Shown: positions 8,499 through 20,594, counted from the stretch's first letter. The stretch: DNA of 64,000 bases from Microtetraspora fusca (GCF_001570365.1 NZ_BBYK01000049.1:1-64000); one strand, 5' to 3'. Notes: generated by a model not told the origin, from the letters alone. Program-made: numbers and translations.

Positions 8499-9356
8499 TT
8501 GTCCGAACGCGGGAGTCCTACCCTCCGTCGGCGCAGGCTCGGACAGGAGCTTCGCCGCCTCAGGGAGCGTGCCGAGCTCACCGGAGACCAGGTCGCCGCG
8601 CAGCTTGGCTGGTCGGCGGCGAAGGTCAGCCGCATCGAGACCGCCAAGACGTCGCCGCGAAAGGCGGACGTCGAGGCGCTCCTGGAGGCGTACGAGGTCG
8701 ATTCGGGTCAGCGCCAAGAGCTGCTCGACCTGCATCGGGACGCCGTGCGGAAGGGCTGGTGGGAGGACTACCAGAGCTCTCTGCCCCATGAGTACACCAC
8801 TCTGCTGGGGCTGGAGGTGGAGGCCACCCTAGCGCGCAACTGGGAACCCCAGGTGGTGCCCGGCCTCCTCCAGACCGAGGAGTACGCTCTCGAGGTCGTC
8901 AAGGCGGTCCAGTCGATCACGCGGTTCGCGCAAGGGGGTGTGCGCAGCCGAGTAGAGACGAGGATGGCCCGACAGGAGATCATCCTGCGCGAGGAGGAGC
9001 CGCTCACCCTGTGGGTGGTCATGGACGAGTCCGTCCTTCTCCGGGGCTTCGGGAGCGCCGCGGTGATGCGGGGCCAGCTCGACCGGCTGGTGACCGTCTC
9101 CCAGCGGCCCAACATCCGGATTCAAGTGCTTCCGCTCGACGCCGGACATCCGGTCAACACCGGGTCTTTTCTTCACCTGAAGTTGCCGGAGTTCCACGAC
9201 GTCGTGTACCTGGAGTCCCTTTTCGATGCACGCTTCGTCGAAGAGGAGGAGACCGTGTACGGCTACGAGATCGCCTTCGGCCAACTGCAGGCCGAGGCCC
9301 TCGACGTCGACGCCAGTCGGGAGCTGATCCAAAAATCAATCGAACGCTGGAAGTGA
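8499..9356 (+). CDS. XRE-family regulator with DUF5753 domain
   Basis: 285 aa from TTG 8499, chosen because GAGGAGGT lies 9 nt upstream. Residues 12-70 form an XRE HTH (LGQELRRLRERAELTGDQVAAQLGWSAAKVSRIETAK split by turns). Residues 95-275 form the DUF5753 effector domain (YTTLLGLEVEATLARNWEP, VVPGLLQTEEYA). Such proteins occur in many paralogous pairs with DUF397 proteins in sporulating actinomycetes, as in the AbaA/BldB/WhiJ region; some affect development and antibiotics. It is followed 50 nt later by the DUF397 gene. Confidence 0.9.
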   Translation: MSERGSPTLRRRRLGQELRRLRERAELTGDQVAAQLGWSAAKVSRIETAKTSPRKADVEALLEAYEVDSGQRQELLDLHRDAVRKGWWEDYQSSLPHEYTTLLGLEVEATLARNWEPQVVPGLLQTEEYALEVVKAVQSITRFAQGGVRSRVETRMARQEIILREEEPLTLWVVMDESVLLRGFGSAAVMRGQLDRLVTVSQRPNIRIQVLPLDAGHPVNTGSFLHLKLPEFHDVVYLESLFDARFVEEEETVYGYEIAFGQLQAEALDVDASRELIQKSIERWK

Positions 9357-9406
9357 ATCGCTTCCCTATATCGCCTCAGCGCCTTGTCTGAGGAGAAAGA
9401 CCATAA

Positions 9407-9613
9407 ATGTACTCGATCGATCTCTCAGGCGCGGCATGGCGTAAGAGCATCCGCAGCGCCGGCAACGGAAACTGCGTCGAAGTGGCGGCGCTCCCCGAGG
9501 GCCATGTCGGGGTCCGTGACAGCAAGGACCAGGATGGTCCTGTCCTCGTCTTCACACCCGGCGAGTGGGACGCCTTCATCGGGGGCGTCAAGGACGGCGA
9601 GTTCGACCTCTGA
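9407..9613 (+). CDS. DUF397 small protein
   Basis: 68 aa with the full DUF397 pattern: WRKS near the N-terminus, GNCVEVAALPEGHVGVRDSKD in the middle, and VLVFTPGEWDAFIGGVK at the end. DUF397 proteins are the usual partners of XRE/DUF5753 regulators, and WhiJ-type work suggests they antagonise or modulate the DNA-binding partner. Ribosome site GAGGAGAAAG precedes the ATG. Confidence 0.9.
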   Translation: MYSIDLSGAAWRKSIRSAGNGNCVEVAALPEGHVGVRDSKDQDGPVLVFTPGEWDAFIGGVKDGEFDL

Positions 9614-9724
9614 CACCTTTGCGGGTGCCCGCCCCTCCGGTGAACCGGACGGGCTGACGCGGCCCGCCCCGAAGCGCCGCCGAGCAAACGACCGGCGCCC
9701 GGGGTGGTCGTGCCGCACGAAACC

Positions 9725-9763
9725 GAGGTCCCCGGCGGACATCCGCCGGGGACCTCTGGTTTT
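9725..9763 (+). terminator. Strong rho-independent terminator after the DUF397 gene
   Basis: A perfect 15-bp inverted repeat (9725-9739 with 9742-9756) is separated by CA and followed by TGGTTTT. The flanks (CACGAAACC / GGTTTTCGTG) extend the pairing further. It ends the XRE-DUF397 transcript. Confidence 0.85.
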
Positions 9764-9794
9764 CGTGGTGCGTTGACTTCCTCCCACGACTGAC

Positions 9795-9935
9795 CCCTCC
9801 TCGCGGTGCAATGGCGTCTACGTCGAGGTGGTCGCCTCCCTGACGACTTGCAGATGGCGGCCACCCGCAGTCCCACCTCGCGAAGCGATCGGCGTCCCAG
9901 GATGCCTCGCAGAGTGGATGTATTCAGCTTTTTGA
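9795..9935 (+). pseudogene. Probable decayed DUF397 copy
   Basis: Just past the terminator, one frame reads SSRCNGVYVEVVAS and, after a frameshift near 9837, the next reads PDDLQMAATRSPTS. Placed end to end these resemble the NCVEVAxLPxGxVxVRDSKD core of DUF397. No start codon with ribosome site and no intact frame remains. The rest of 9764-10008 shows nothing else that I can support. Confidence 0.35.
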
Positions 9936-10008
9936 GGTGCGCCAGTTTGATGGATCGGAAGATGACCTATTCCCCAGATATCGCCAAGAGATGGCATGCT
10001 CGGATCCC

Positions 10009-11097
10009 GTGAAGATTCGCGTCGCCGCTCTGGCCGCCCTTACCCTCCTGGTCGCCGCCTGCACGGCCGCGGAAGGTGAGCAGATCCCGGAGTCGTCCAA
10101 AGAGACCGGTGCCGCCGCGGCCTCACCCACGCGGGCGAAGCCGGAGCCGGCCCCCGAGCCGTACACGATCTCGTTCGCGGGCGACGTGCACTTCGAGGGC
10201 GTGCTGCGGACCCGGCTGGACAACGACCCGCGCACCGCCCTCGGCCCGATCGCGAACGTGCTGCGCCGGTCCGACCTGACCCTGCTCAACCTGGAGACCG
10301 CGATCACCACCGGTGGCACGCCCGCACCGGGCAAGCAGTTCACCTTCCGCGCGCCCCCCACCGCCTTCAGCGCGCTCAAGGCCGCCGGCGTGGACGCCGT
10401 GACCATGGCGAACAACCACGGCATGGACTACATGGAGAGCGGGCTGCGGGACTCGCTCGCCGCGATCAAGCGCACCAAGTTCCCCGTCATCGGCATCGGG
10501 AAGGACGCCGCCGAGGCGTACCGGCCGTTCCGGGCCACCGTGAAGGGCAACCGGGTGGCGGTCATCGGCGCGACGCAGGTGCTCGACTCCGAGTTCATCC
10601 AGTCCTGGACGGCCACCGACGACAAGGCGGGCCTCGCCTCCGCCAAGAACGAGCCGCGCCTCCTGCAGGCCGTACGGCAGGCCCGCAAGAACTCCGACAC
10701 GGTGATCGTGTTCCTGCACTGGGGCGCGGAGCTGGTCAAGTGCCCGACCGATGTCCAGCGCGATCTCGCCACCAAGCTGTCAGAGGCGGGCGCCGATGTG
10801 ATCGTGGGTAGCCACGCCCACATCCTGCTCGGCGGCGGCTACTCGGGCCGGAGCTACGTCCACTACGGCCTGGGCAACTTCGTCTTCTACAACTGGGGAC
10901 CGGAGACCGGGAAGACCGGCGTGCTCACCCTCACGATCAAGGGCAGGAAGGTGCTCAAGGACCGGTGGACCCCGGCCCGCATCAACGGTGGCGTGCCCAT
11001 CCCGCTGACCGGCGAGGCCGGCAAGCAGGCCTTGACCGAGTACGCCTCGCTGCGCCAGTGCACGGGGCTGACCGCCCGCCCGTCCGGGGAGCAGTGA
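10009..11097 (+). CDS. CapA-family lipoprotein (metallophosphatase-like)
   Basis: About 362 aa. A short lipoprotein signal ends in LVAAC (lipid-attached Cys about residue 18), followed by a Pro/Ala/Glu-rich linker and a CapA/PGA_cap domain. Visible motifs are SFAGDVHFEG, LLNLETAITTGG, TMANNHGMDY, VFLHWGAE and VGSHAHILLGG. Relatives take part in poly-gamma-glutamate synthesis or act as surface metallophosphatases; without capB/capC nearby the role here is open. An ATG at 9991 is an alternative start; GTG 10009 gives the more typical lipoprotein leader. Confidence 0.85.
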   Translation: MKIRVAALAALTLLVAACTAAEGEQIPESSKETGAAAASPTRAKPEPAPEPYTISFAGDVHFEGVLRTRLDNDPRTALGPIANVLRRSDLTLLNLETAITTGGTPAPGKQFTFRAPPTAFSALKAAGVDAVTMANNHGMDYMESGLRDSLAAIKRTKFPVIGIGKDAAEAYRPFRATVKGNRVAVIGATQVLDSEFIQSWTATDDKAGLASAKNEPRLLQAVRQARKNSDTVIVFLHWGAELVKCPTDVQRDLATKLSEAGADVIVGSHAHILLGGGYSGRSYVHYGLGNFVFYNWGPETGKTGVLTLTIKGRKVLKDRWTPARINGGVPIPLTGEAGKQALTEYASLRQCTGLTARPSGEQ

Positions 11098-11196
11098 GAC
11101 GCCCGCCGGCGCTCCAGGTCGAGGCGCGGCCGAGGAAATCAAGGGACTGTCCGGGAGAGGACTGACCGGAAGGCGCTGAACGGGCAATATGGAGGG

Positions 11197-11847
11197 ATGT
11201 CCACTCAGCTTGAAGAGGACGCCGACCCCGCCAATCCCGACCCACTCCGCCGTCGGCCGTCCCAGCGCCGGAGCGCCCGACGCGTCGAACGGATGCTCGA
11301 CGCGTGCGCCGAGCTGCTGGACGAGATCGGCTACGAGGCGCTCACCACGACCCGCATCGCCGAGCGCGCCGGTGTCGCGATCGGCTCGGTCTACCAGTTC
11401 TTCCCGGACAAGCGGGCGATCACCCAGGCGCTGACCCGGCGCCACGTCGAGCTCTTCGTCGCCCGCGTGGGCCGCCGGTTCATCACGGAGGACTACACCG
11501 GCTGGTGGGACGCCGTGGACGCCATCATCGAGGAGTACGTCGAGATGCATCGGGCCGTTGCGGGGTTCCGGTCGCTGCATTTCGGCGACATCGTGGATCT
11601 CAACCTCCTCGACTCGGTCGCGGACAACAACACGGTGATCGCCGGACGGCTCCGGGCGCTGCTGCTCAAGGAGTTCGGCCTCGCCGACAGCGAGGAGCTG
11701 GACCGCGCCATGCTCGTCGCGGTCGAGGCGGGCGACGCGGTGCTGAAGCTGGCCTTCCGGCGCGATCCCCACGGCGCTCCCGACATCGTGGCCGAAGCCA
11801 AGCAACTGGTACGCGGCTACCTCTCCCGCCAGCTCCGCGCGGGCTGA
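11197..11847 (+). CDS. TetR-family transcriptional regulator
   Basis: 216 aa. The TetR HTH sits at residues 30-75 (RVERMLDACAELLDEIGYEALTT, RIAERAGVAIGSVYQFFPDKRAI). The C-terminal ligand domain resembles the TetR_C_17-type, with an acidic surface (DIVDLNLLDSVADNN). No divergent target gene is present; the upstream gene is on the same strand 99 nt away. It ends 8 nt from the convergent gene at 11856. Confidence 0.88.
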   Translation: MSTQLEEDADPANPDPLRRRPSQRRSARRVERMLDACAELLDEIGYEALTTTRIAERAGVAIGSVYQFFPDKRAITQALTRRHVELFVARVGRRFITEDYTGWWDAVDAIIEEYVEMHRAVAGFRSLHFGDIVDLNLLDSVADNNTVIAGRLRALLLKEFGLADSEELDRAMLVAVEAGDAVLKLAFRRDPHGAPDIVAEAKQLVRGYLSRQLRAG

Positions 11848-11855
11848 TCCGGCCG

Positions 11856-12167
11856 TCAGTCGTCCTGGTGCGGGCGGAGCCGGTCCCGATCGTCGGACAG
11901 GGGGTCGGAGAGCGGCATCAGGCGATAGCGCACCTGGACGGGGACGGCGTGCTTCCGCTTCAGCGGCCGGGCGACCAGGCAGGAGGCGGCGACCGGCCGC
12001 ATCGAGGCTCCGGTGGAGTACATCTCGGACTGCAGCCGTGTTAGCTCGGCGCTCGCCCGCTCCAGGGCCTCGGACCTCGCTGTGGCATAACCGACGAGGC
12101 CGGGGATCACGGCGGAGAGTGCGACCGCCGAAGCGAACGTCATACTCACCTGCCTGAACACCGGCAT
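11856..12167 (-). CDS. Small membrane-anchored hypothetical protein
   Basis: 103 aa. One N-terminal hydrophobic helix (FASAVALSAVIPGLVGYA) is followed by a short coiled-coil-like stretch (RSEALERASAELTRLQSEM) and a basic/acidic tail. I place the start at ATG 12167 because GGGAG lies 5 nt upstream; a frame to 12200 exists. No family recognised. Confidence 0.55.
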   Translation of the reverse strand: MPVFRQVSMTFASAVALSAVIPGLVGYATARSEALERASAELTRLQSEMYSTGASMRPVAASCLVARPLKRKHAVPVQVRYRLMPLSDPLSDDRDRLRPHQDD

Positions 12168-12316
12168 CACCGCTCCCAGATTGCCCACGTGCCATGGCAA
12201 TATGCCCGATTATCCCCCTCCAAACACACTTCGTAGTTAATCGAACACAATTCGCGATATGGGGAATGCGGGCGGATCTCCGGCGAACAGGCGGGCCGCC
12301 TCGATAGCCTCGCCTT

Positions 12317-12853
12317 GTGGCGCATGTGACACATGAGCAGCTCGATCGACTGCTCGAACAAGCTCTGCTGCTCGACGACCACGGCGCTCTGGCGCGCCGG
12401 CTCGACACGCTGGCCCGGCTCTACGAGTCCGGAGAGATGTCACGGGCGGCGATCCTCGTCATGGCGGCGGAGGAGTGGCGGCAGGCGGGCCAACCCGAGG
12501 TTGCCCTCGATCGTTTCCGCGAGGCGGCGCGAGACGGCGGAGAGGTCCTCGTGGATCCGCGCTCCGGTGTCGCCGACACGCTCTTCGAACTCGACCGCCC
12601 CGACGAGGCGCGAGAGGTCATCGCCGATATCCGCGACAGCGTCTGGAACCCCGCCACCGCGCTCACCGTCGCCGAGACGCTGGTCGCGTACGGGGACCTG
12701 GAGGGCGCGCACGAGTGGGCGACCGAGGGGGCCGCGGCCTGCCCGCCCGGCAGCACGGTGCGGGAGGCCCTGTTGCGCACCAGGTACCGCATCAGGGTGG
12801 ATCTCGGGCTGCCCGAGGACGACCTGGACGCCTCGCTCGACATCGCACGATGA
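12317..12853 (+). CDS. TPR-like hypothetical protein
   Basis: 178 aa, acidic, all-helical by eye. Consecutive helix pairs (ALARRLDTLARLYESGE, AAILVMAAEEWRQAGQPEVALDRF, VADTLFELDRPDEAREVI, ALTVAETLVAYGDLEGAHEWA) have TPR spacing and the small/large residue pattern. This suggests a protein-interaction role; partner unknown. GTG start. The upstream 110 nt is AT-rich and probably carries the promoter. Confidence 0.7.
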   Translation: MAHVTHEQLDRLLEQALLLDDHGALARRLDTLARLYESGEMSRAAILVMAAEEWRQAGQPEVALDRFREAARDGGEVLVDPRSGVADTLFELDRPDEAREVIADIRDSVWNPATALTVAETLVAYGDLEGAHEWATEGAAACPPGSTVREALLRTRYRIRVDLGLPEDDLDASLDIAR

Positions 12854-12866
12854 CCGGAACATGACG

Positions 12867-12896
12867 AAGGGGCCGCGACCGCGGCCCCTTCTCGTT
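12867..12896. terminator. Bidirectional terminator between convergent genes
   Basis: A perfect 10-bp inverted repeat, AAGGGGCCGC (12867-12876) with GCGGCCCCTT (12881-12890) around GACC, is followed by CTCGTTT. It sits between the stop codons of the genes at 12317-12853 and 12939-13637. Confidence 0.75.
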
Positions 12897-12938
12897 TCGT
12901 CGTCCCCGCTCACCGGCGAGCGGGCGCGTACGGCCCCG

Positions 12939-13637
12939 CTACGGCAGGACCGTGGTGTCGATCAGATCCTTGGCGATCCTGGCGACCGCTCCGTCCTTCT
13001 TGCCCGGCCGCGTCTCCGGGGCCTTCGGCGCGTTCTGCGTCTTCGTCGGCGGGGTCGCCGGCACGGCCTTCGCCCGCTCGGCCCGCTTCGCCGTCTTGCC
13101 CGGCTTCTTGCGGGCCGACTGAGCGGCGTCCGGGACCGACTGAGCGGCGTCCGGGACCGGCTGGGCGGGCGGCTGGGTGACCGGCTGGGTGGACCCGTCG
13201 GCGGCGGCGTCGGGCCGCGCCGGGATCGCGGGCAGCGCCGGAACGTCCGGCAGCTCCGGGAGCCGCACCGGTACGGCGAGCGGGTTCGGCAGGCCGGACG
13301 TCGCCGCGGCGGCCTGCGGGATGCCGGGCAGGCCGGGGTAGCCCTGGCCCGCGGCCGCGCCGCCCGGGTCGGCGATGCTCAGCACCCCGGTCGCGGAGGA
13401 GAGGCCGGGCAGTCCGGCCGCACGGGCGAGCCTGTTGATCGTGATGAGGCGCGCGCCCCGTGCCGGGCCGTTCGCGGTGACGGCCTCGCAGGCGGCGCGC
13501 GTCGTCGCACCCGCCGTCGTGCCCGTGCACGGTCCCGCCGCCGCGACCGCCTGACCGCCGGCGAACCAGCTCACGCCGGCGGTCACGGTGGCGAGCGCGG
13601 CATGTCGCGCTCGGACGCTTCGCGATGTTCCTGACAT
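12939..13637 (-). CDS. Secreted Pro/Ala-rich hypothetical protein
   Basis: 232 aa. A Sec signal peptide (basic start, HAALATVTAGVSWFAGG, cleavage near AVAAAG) precedes a small domain with two cysteines (PCTG, RAACEA). Then comes a long low-complexity stretch rich in Pro, Gly and Ala, with a short tandem repeat (DAAQSVPDAAQS), and a Lys-rich tail. It looks like a wall-associated or exported structural protein; no family recognised. Confidence 0.6.
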   Translation of the reverse strand: MSGTSRSVRARHAALATVTAGVSWFAGGQAVAAAGPCTGTTAGATTRAACEAVTANGPARGARLITINRLARAAGLPGLSSATGVLSIADPGGAAAGQGYPGLPGIPQAAAATSGLPNPLAVPVRLPELPDVPALPAIPARPDAAADGSTQPVTQPPAQPVPDAAQSVPDAAQSARKKPGKTAKRAERAKAVPATPPTKTQNAPKAPETRPGKKDGAVARIAKDLIDTTVLP

Positions 13638-13733
13638 CGAATCCCCCCGATTACTTTCGGTGTCTCTCTGAGCACCGAACGTACCGGCGGGGGGATTCCA
13701 AGGGGCACGCTTGCCGCAATGGTGGGGGATTCC

Positions 13734-16328
<2,595 letters not shown>

Positions 16329-16477
16329 GGTGGTTCGTGGCCTCGCTTCGCTCAGCGGGCACGCGCGACCGGCGCGGCGGCGGTCTCCGCCACGCCGGCG
16401 GGTCGAGGGGCGCTGCGCTCCCCGAACCGCTCGACGTGGTCACCGCCGCGCGTCACGCGGGCCCGTGAATTCCCGGA

Positions 16478-16825
16478 TCAGGCTGGTGGAAGTTCGTATC
16501 TGACCAGCGCGCGGATCATGGTCAGCTCGCTGCGGAGCCGTACCACCTCGTCGCGCAGGCGCAGGGTCTCGGTTTCGAGTTCGAGGATGCGTTTGATCCC
16601 CGCGAGGTTGATGCCGTCCTCCTGGGAGAGCCGTTGCACCTCGCGCAGCAGCACGATGTCTCTCGTCGAGTAGAGCCGTCCGCGACCGGCCGTGCGTCCC
16701 GGGCTGACCAGGCCGAGCCGGTCGTACTGCCGGAGTGTCTGCGGATGAAGGCCGGAGAGCTGGGCGGCAACCGAGATGACGTAGACCGGCGTGTCGTCGG
16801 ACAGATCGAAGAAGTTGGCATCCAT
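16478..16825 (-). CDS. hspR: Heat-shock repressor HspR (MerR family)
   Basis: 115 aa. The MerR-type winged HTH (YVISVAAQLSGLHPQTLRQYDRLGLVSPGRT) is followed by a leucine-rich dimerisation helix (RILELETETLRLRDEVVRLRSEL). HspR binds HAIR inverted repeats with DnaK as co-repressor, closing a feedback loop on this operon. Position as fourth gene of the dnaK operon is the standard actinobacterial arrangement, and two HAIR copies lie at the dnaK promoter. Confidence 0.96.
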   Translation of the reverse strand: MDANFFDLSDDTPVYVISVAAQLSGLHPQTLRQYDRLGLVSPGRTAGRGRLYSTRDIVLLREVQRLSQEDGINLAGIKRILELETETLRLRDEVVRLRSELTMIRALVRYELPPA

Positions 16826-16829
16826 ATGC

Positions 16830-18008
16830 TCACTCGCTTCTGGCCTGCTTGATCAGCTCTTCTCTCAGGTCGATGCCCTCGGTGGCGTCGCGGAACTCCT
16901 CCAGAGCTGCCCGCGCCTTGTCATCGAGGTGCGGCGGCACCGTCACCTGCACGGTGACGAGCAGGTCGCCCTTGGTGCCGTCCTTGCGGGGGGCTCCCCG
17001 GCCGCGCACGCGGAACGTGCGCCCGTTGGGCGTGCCCTCCGGGATGCGCAGGGTGACCGGCATGCCCTTGAGCGTGGGCACCTTGATCTCGGCGCCGAGC
17101 GCCGCCTCGGGGAACGTGACCGGCACGGTCACGGTCAGGTTCTCGCCCGTTCGGCCGAACACCGGGTGCGGCTTGACATGGACCTGGACGTAGAGGTCGC
17201 CGGCGGGACCGCCGTTCTCGCCGGGCGCGCCCTTGGCCTTGAGCCGGATGCGCTGGCCGTCGGCGACCCCCGCCGGGATGCGGGCCTGGATCGTGCGGGT
17301 GCTCTTGCCCCGGCCGCTGCCCTCGCAGACCGGGCACGGGTCGTCCACGATGAGACCCCGGCCGCGGCAGTCGCGGCACGGCTCGGAGAAGGCGAAGTTC
17401 CCCAGGTTGCGGCTGGCCGCGCCGGTGCCCTCGCAGGTCGGGCAGACGCGCGGCGTGGTGCCGGCCTTGGCACCCGTGCCGCTGCACGCTCCGCACGCAG
17501 ACGAGCTGGTCAGCCGCAGCGAGACCGTGCTGCCCTCGACGGACTCGCCGAACGACATCGTGACCTCGGACTCGATGTCCTGCCCGCGGCGCGGCCGGTT
17601 GGCGCCGGTCGCCGTGGTGCGGCCGCCCCGGTTGAACAGGCCGCCGAACAGGTCGCCGATGCGGTCCCCCGCACTGCCGCCCTGCCCGGTGCCGGAGAAC
17701 AGGTCGCCGAAGTCGAAGTTGAAGCCGCCGCCCCGCGACGCGCCCGTGCCGGCGTATCCGCCGAGCCCGGAGCCGAAGAGGGTGCGCGCCTCGTCGTACT
17801 CCTTACGGCGCTTGGTGTCGGAGAGCACGTCGTAGGCCTCGGAGACCTCCTTGAACTTCTCCTCGGTCTCGGTGTTGCCCTTGTTGGCGTCCGGGTGGTA
17901 CTGCCTGGCCAGCTTCCGGTACGCCGTCTTGATCTCGGCGGCGGTGGCGGACTTGGGCACACCAAGGACGGCGTAATAGTCCTTCTCCAGGTAGTCCTTG
18001 GTGCTCAT
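16830..18008 (-). CDS. dnaJ: Chaperone DnaJ
   Basis: 392 aa. The J domain (1-75) has HPD at 38-40; then come a Gly/Phe-rich linker, a zinc-finger domain with four C-x2-C-x-G-x-G motifs ([32 protein letters not shown]), and C-terminal substrate-binding domains. Stimulates DnaK ATPase and delivers unfolded clients. It ends 4 nt before the hspR start. Unlike the tight joins elsewhere in the operon, it is separated from grpE by 79 nt holding a perfect palindrome. Confidence 0.97.
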   Translation of the reverse strand: MSTKDYLEKDYYAVLGVPKSATAAEIKTAYRKLARQYHPDANKGNTETEEKFKEVSEAYDVLSDTKRRKEYDEARTLFGSGLGGYAGTGASRGGGFNFDFGDLFSGTGQGGSAGDRIGDLFGGLFNRGGRTTATGANRPRRGQDIESEVTMSFGESVEGSTVSLRLTSSSACGACSGTGAKAGTTPRVCPTCEGTGAASRNLGNFAFSEPCRDCRGRGLIVDDPCPVCEGSGRGKSTRTIQARIPAGVADGQRIRLKAKGAPGENGGPAGDLYVQVHVKPHPVFGRTGENLTVTVPVTFPEAALGAEIKVPTLKGMPVTLRIPEGTPNGRTFRVRGRGAPRKDGTKGDLLVTVQVTVPPHLDDKARAALEEFRDATEGIDLREELIKQARSE

Positions 18009-18042
18009 CTATCGCTTTCCTCCGCGCAAGGGGGTGTGTCTC

Positions 18043-18080
18043 GGTTTCTCTCCCGATCCTGCCGGATCGGGAGAGAAACC
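18043..18080. repeat. Perfect 17-bp palindrome in the grpE-dnaJ spacer
   Basis: 18043-18059 and 18064-18080 are exact reverse complements around a 4-nt loop (TGCC on the plus strand). No T-run follows on the minus strand, so it is not a standard terminator. It would form a very stable RNA stem inside the dnaK operon mRNA, between the grpE stop and the dnaJ start. Confidence 0.85.
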
Positions 18081-18087
18081 AGGGGTT

Positions 18088-18729
18088 TCAGTTCTGGTCG
18101 GATTCACCGGAATCCGCGGAGTCGGAGTCGGCGCCCGCCGCCTCGGCCGCGGCGGTCTCGTCCGGCTCAGCGACGGCGACCCGGGCCGGGCGCAGGACCT
18201 GCTCGCCCATGCGGTAGCCGGGCTGCAGGATCTCCACGCACGTCGGCTCGGAGACGTCGTCGGAGTAGCTGTGCAGAAGCGCCTCGTGCACGTTCGGGTC
18301 GAACGGGTCGCCCTTCGCGCCGTACCGCACCAGGCCGAGCTTGCCGAGGGTCGCCTCCAGCAACTCGCTCACCTTGGCGAACCCGCCGGTGAGCTCGCCG
18401 TGGTCGCGGGCCCGGCCGATGTCGTCGAGCACGGGCAGCAGCTCGGTGAGGACACCGGCCACCGCCTGCTCCCGGACGACGGACCGGTCCCGGTCCACCC
18501 GCTTGCGGTAGTTGGCGTACTCGGCGTGCAGCCGCTGCAGGTCGGCGGTGCGCTCCGCGAGCAGGTCCGCACCGTTGTCGCTGCCCACCGCGGCGGGCGC
18601 CTCCTCCGCCGTGGGCGCCTCGGCGTCCGGGGCAGCCGCGCCGGTGCGCGCCGTCCCCGTCTCCGGGTCGATCTTGCGGTTGTCGCGGATCACCGGCTCC
18701 TGCTCGGAACCGTTCTCGCGCGCGGTCAC
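18088..18729 (-). CDS. grpE: Nucleotide exchange factor GrpE
   Basis: 213 aa. An acidic disordered N-terminus is followed by the long dimerisation helix ([20 protein letters not shown]) and the beta-wing domain ([40 protein letters not shown]). Releases ADP from DnaK. The GTG start overlaps the dnaK stop (GTGA), indicating translational coupling. Confidence 0.96.
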   Translation of the reverse strand: MTARENGSEQEPVIRDNRKIDPETGTARTGAAAPDAEAPTAEEAPAAVGSDNGADLLAERTADLQRLHAEYANYRKRVDRDRSVVREQAVAGVLTELLPVLDDIGRARDHGELTGGFAKVSELLEATLGKLGLVRYGAKGDPFDPNVHEALLHSYSDDVSEPTCVEILQPGYRMGEQVLRPARVAVAEPDETAAAEAAGADSDSADSGESDQN

Positions 18730-20594
18730 TTGTTGCCGCCCTCCCGCTTCGGCTCGTCGTCCACGATCTCGGCCTCGACGACGTCCTCGTCGGCCTTCGC
18801 CTGGCCGTCACCGGAGGCCGCGGCGCCCTCGGCGCCGCCCGCGGCCTGGGACTGGGCGTAGATCGCCGACCCCATCTTCTGGCTGACGGTCGCGAGCTTC
18901 TCGGCGGCGGCGCGGATCGCGGCCGAGTCGGTGCCCTCAAGGGTCTTCTTCAGCTCGGCGAGCGCGTCGTTGACCTCGGTCTTGACGTCGGCCGGGACCT
19001 TGTCGTCGTTGTCGTGCAGGAACTTCTCCGTCTGGTAGGCCAGGGCGTCCGCGTTGTTGCGGACCTCGGCCTCCTCGCGGCGGTTCTTGTCCTCCTCGGC
19101 GTACGACTCCGCCTCGCGCATCATGCGCTCGATGTCGTCCTTGGCCAGCGCGGAGCCGCCGGTGATCGTCATCGACTGCTCCTTGCCAGTGCCGAGGTCC
19201 TTGGCGCTGACGTTGACGATGCCGTTCGCGTCGATGTCGAAGGTGACCTCGATCTGCGGGATGCCGCGCGGAGCCGGGGCGATGCCGGTCAGCTCGAACG
19301 TGGCCAGCTTCTTGTTGTACGCCGCGATCTCGCGCTCGCCCTGGTAGACCTGGATCTGCACCGACGGCTGGTTGTCCTCGGCGGTGGTGAACACCTCCGA
19401 CCGCTTGGTCGGGATCGTGGTGTTCCGCTCGATGATCTTGGTGAAGATGCCGCCCTTGGTCTCGATGCCCAGGCTCAGCGGGGTCACGTCGAGCAGCAGG
19501 ACGTCCTTGACCTCGCCCTTGAGCACGCCGGCCTGGAGCGCGGCGCCGATCGCCACGACCTCGTCCGGGTTGACGCCCTTGTTCGGCTCCTTGCCGCCGG
19601 TCAGCTCCTTGACCAGGTCGGTCACGGCGGGCATACGGGTCGAGCCGCCGACGAGCACCACGTGGGCGATGTCGGAGACCTTGATGCCGGCGTCCTTGAT
19701 GACCTGGTGGAACGGGTGCTTGCAGCGCTCGAGCAGGTCGGCGGTGATCCGCTGGAACTCGGCGCGGGTCAGCTTCTCCTCGAGGTGCAGCGGGCCCTCG
19801 GCCGAGGCGGTGATGTAGGGCAGGTTGAGCGTCGACTCGGTCTGGCTGGACAGCTCGATCTTGGCCTTCTCCGCGGCCTCACGCAGGCGCTGGAGGGCCA
19901 TCTTGTCCTTGGACAGGTCGACGCCGTGCGCGTTCTTGAAGCGGGTCACCAGCTCGTCGACGACGCGCTGGTCCCAGTCGTCGCCGCCGAGGTGGTTGTC
20001 GCCGCTGGTGGCGCGGACCTCGACGAAGCCGTGGCCGTCCTCCTGGCCGACGTCGAGCAGGGACACGTCGAAGGTGCCGCCGCCGAGGTCGAAGACCAGG
20101 ATGGTCTGGTCCTTCTCCTTGTCGAGGCCGTAGGCCAGGGCGGCCGAGGTCGGCTCGTTGATGATGCGCAGCACATTGAGGCCCGCGATGGTGCCGGCCT
20201 CCTTGGTGGCCTGCCGCTGGGCGTCGTTGAAGTACGCGGGGACGGTGATCACCGCGTCGGTGATCTTCTCACCCAGGTAGGCCTCGGCGTCCTGCTTGAG
20301 CTTCTGCAGGACGAAGGCGCTGATCTGCTGGGGAGTGAACTTCTTGCCGTCGATCTCGACGGACCAGTCCGTGCCCATCTCTCGCTTGACCGAGCGGATC
20401 GTCCGGTCGACGTTGGTCACGGCCTGACGCTTGGCGACCTCGCCGACCAGCACCTCGCCGTTCTTCGCGAAGGCGACCACGGACGGGGTGGTCCGCGAGC
20501 CCTGCGCGTTCGCGATGACGGTGGGCTCACCGCCCTCGAGGATCGAGACGACGGAGTTGGTCGTCCCCAGGTCGATACCTACCGCACGTGCCAT
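18726..20594 (-). CDS. dnaK: Chaperone DnaK (Hsp70)
   Basis: 622 aa from ATG 20594 ([14 protein letters not shown]). The ATPase domain carries the phosphate loops ([39 protein letters not shown]), then the linker ([15 protein letters not shown]), substrate-binding domain and an acidic tail. Central Hsp70 and co-repressor of HspR. First gene of the operon; the upstream 100 nt contain a promoter flanked by two HAIR sites. A frame extending to 20693 runs through the promoter and is not the real start. Confidence 0.98.
   Translation of the reverse strand: MARAVGIDLGTTNSVVSILEGGEPTVIANAQGSRTTPSVVAFAKNGEVLVGEVAKRQAVTNVDRTIRSVKREMGTDWSVEIDGKKFTPQQISAFVLQKLKQDAEAYLGEKITDAVITVPAYFNDAQRQATKEAGTIAGLNVLRIINEPTSAALAYGLDKEKDQTILVFDLGGGTFDVSLLDVGQEDGHGFVEVRATSGDNHLGGDDWDQRVVDELVTRFKNAHGVDLSKDKMALQRLREAAEKAKIELSSQTESTLNLPYITASAEGPLHLEEKLTRAEFQRITADLLERCKHPFHQVIKDAGIKVSDIAHVVLVGGSTRMPAVTDLVKELTGGKEPNKGVNPDEVVAIGAALQAGVLKGEVKDVLLLDVTPLSLGIETKGGIFTKIIERNTTIPTKRSEVFTTAEDNQPSVQIQVYQGEREIAAYNKKLATFELTGIAPAPRGIPQIEVTFDIDANGIVNVSAKDLGTGKEQSMTITGGSALAKDDIERMMREAESYAEEDKNRREEAEVRNNADALAYQTEKFLHDNDDKVPADVKTEVNDALAELKKTLEGTDSAAIRAAAEKLATVSQKMGSAIYAQSQAAGGAEGAAASGDGQAKADEDVVEAEIVDDEPKREGGNK

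Noticed and set aside
12939-13637. Whether the Pro/Ala-rich exported protein is just a shadow frame
   Set aside because: It has a convincing signal peptide, its own terminator hairpin and no better gene on the other strand, so it was kept as a gene.
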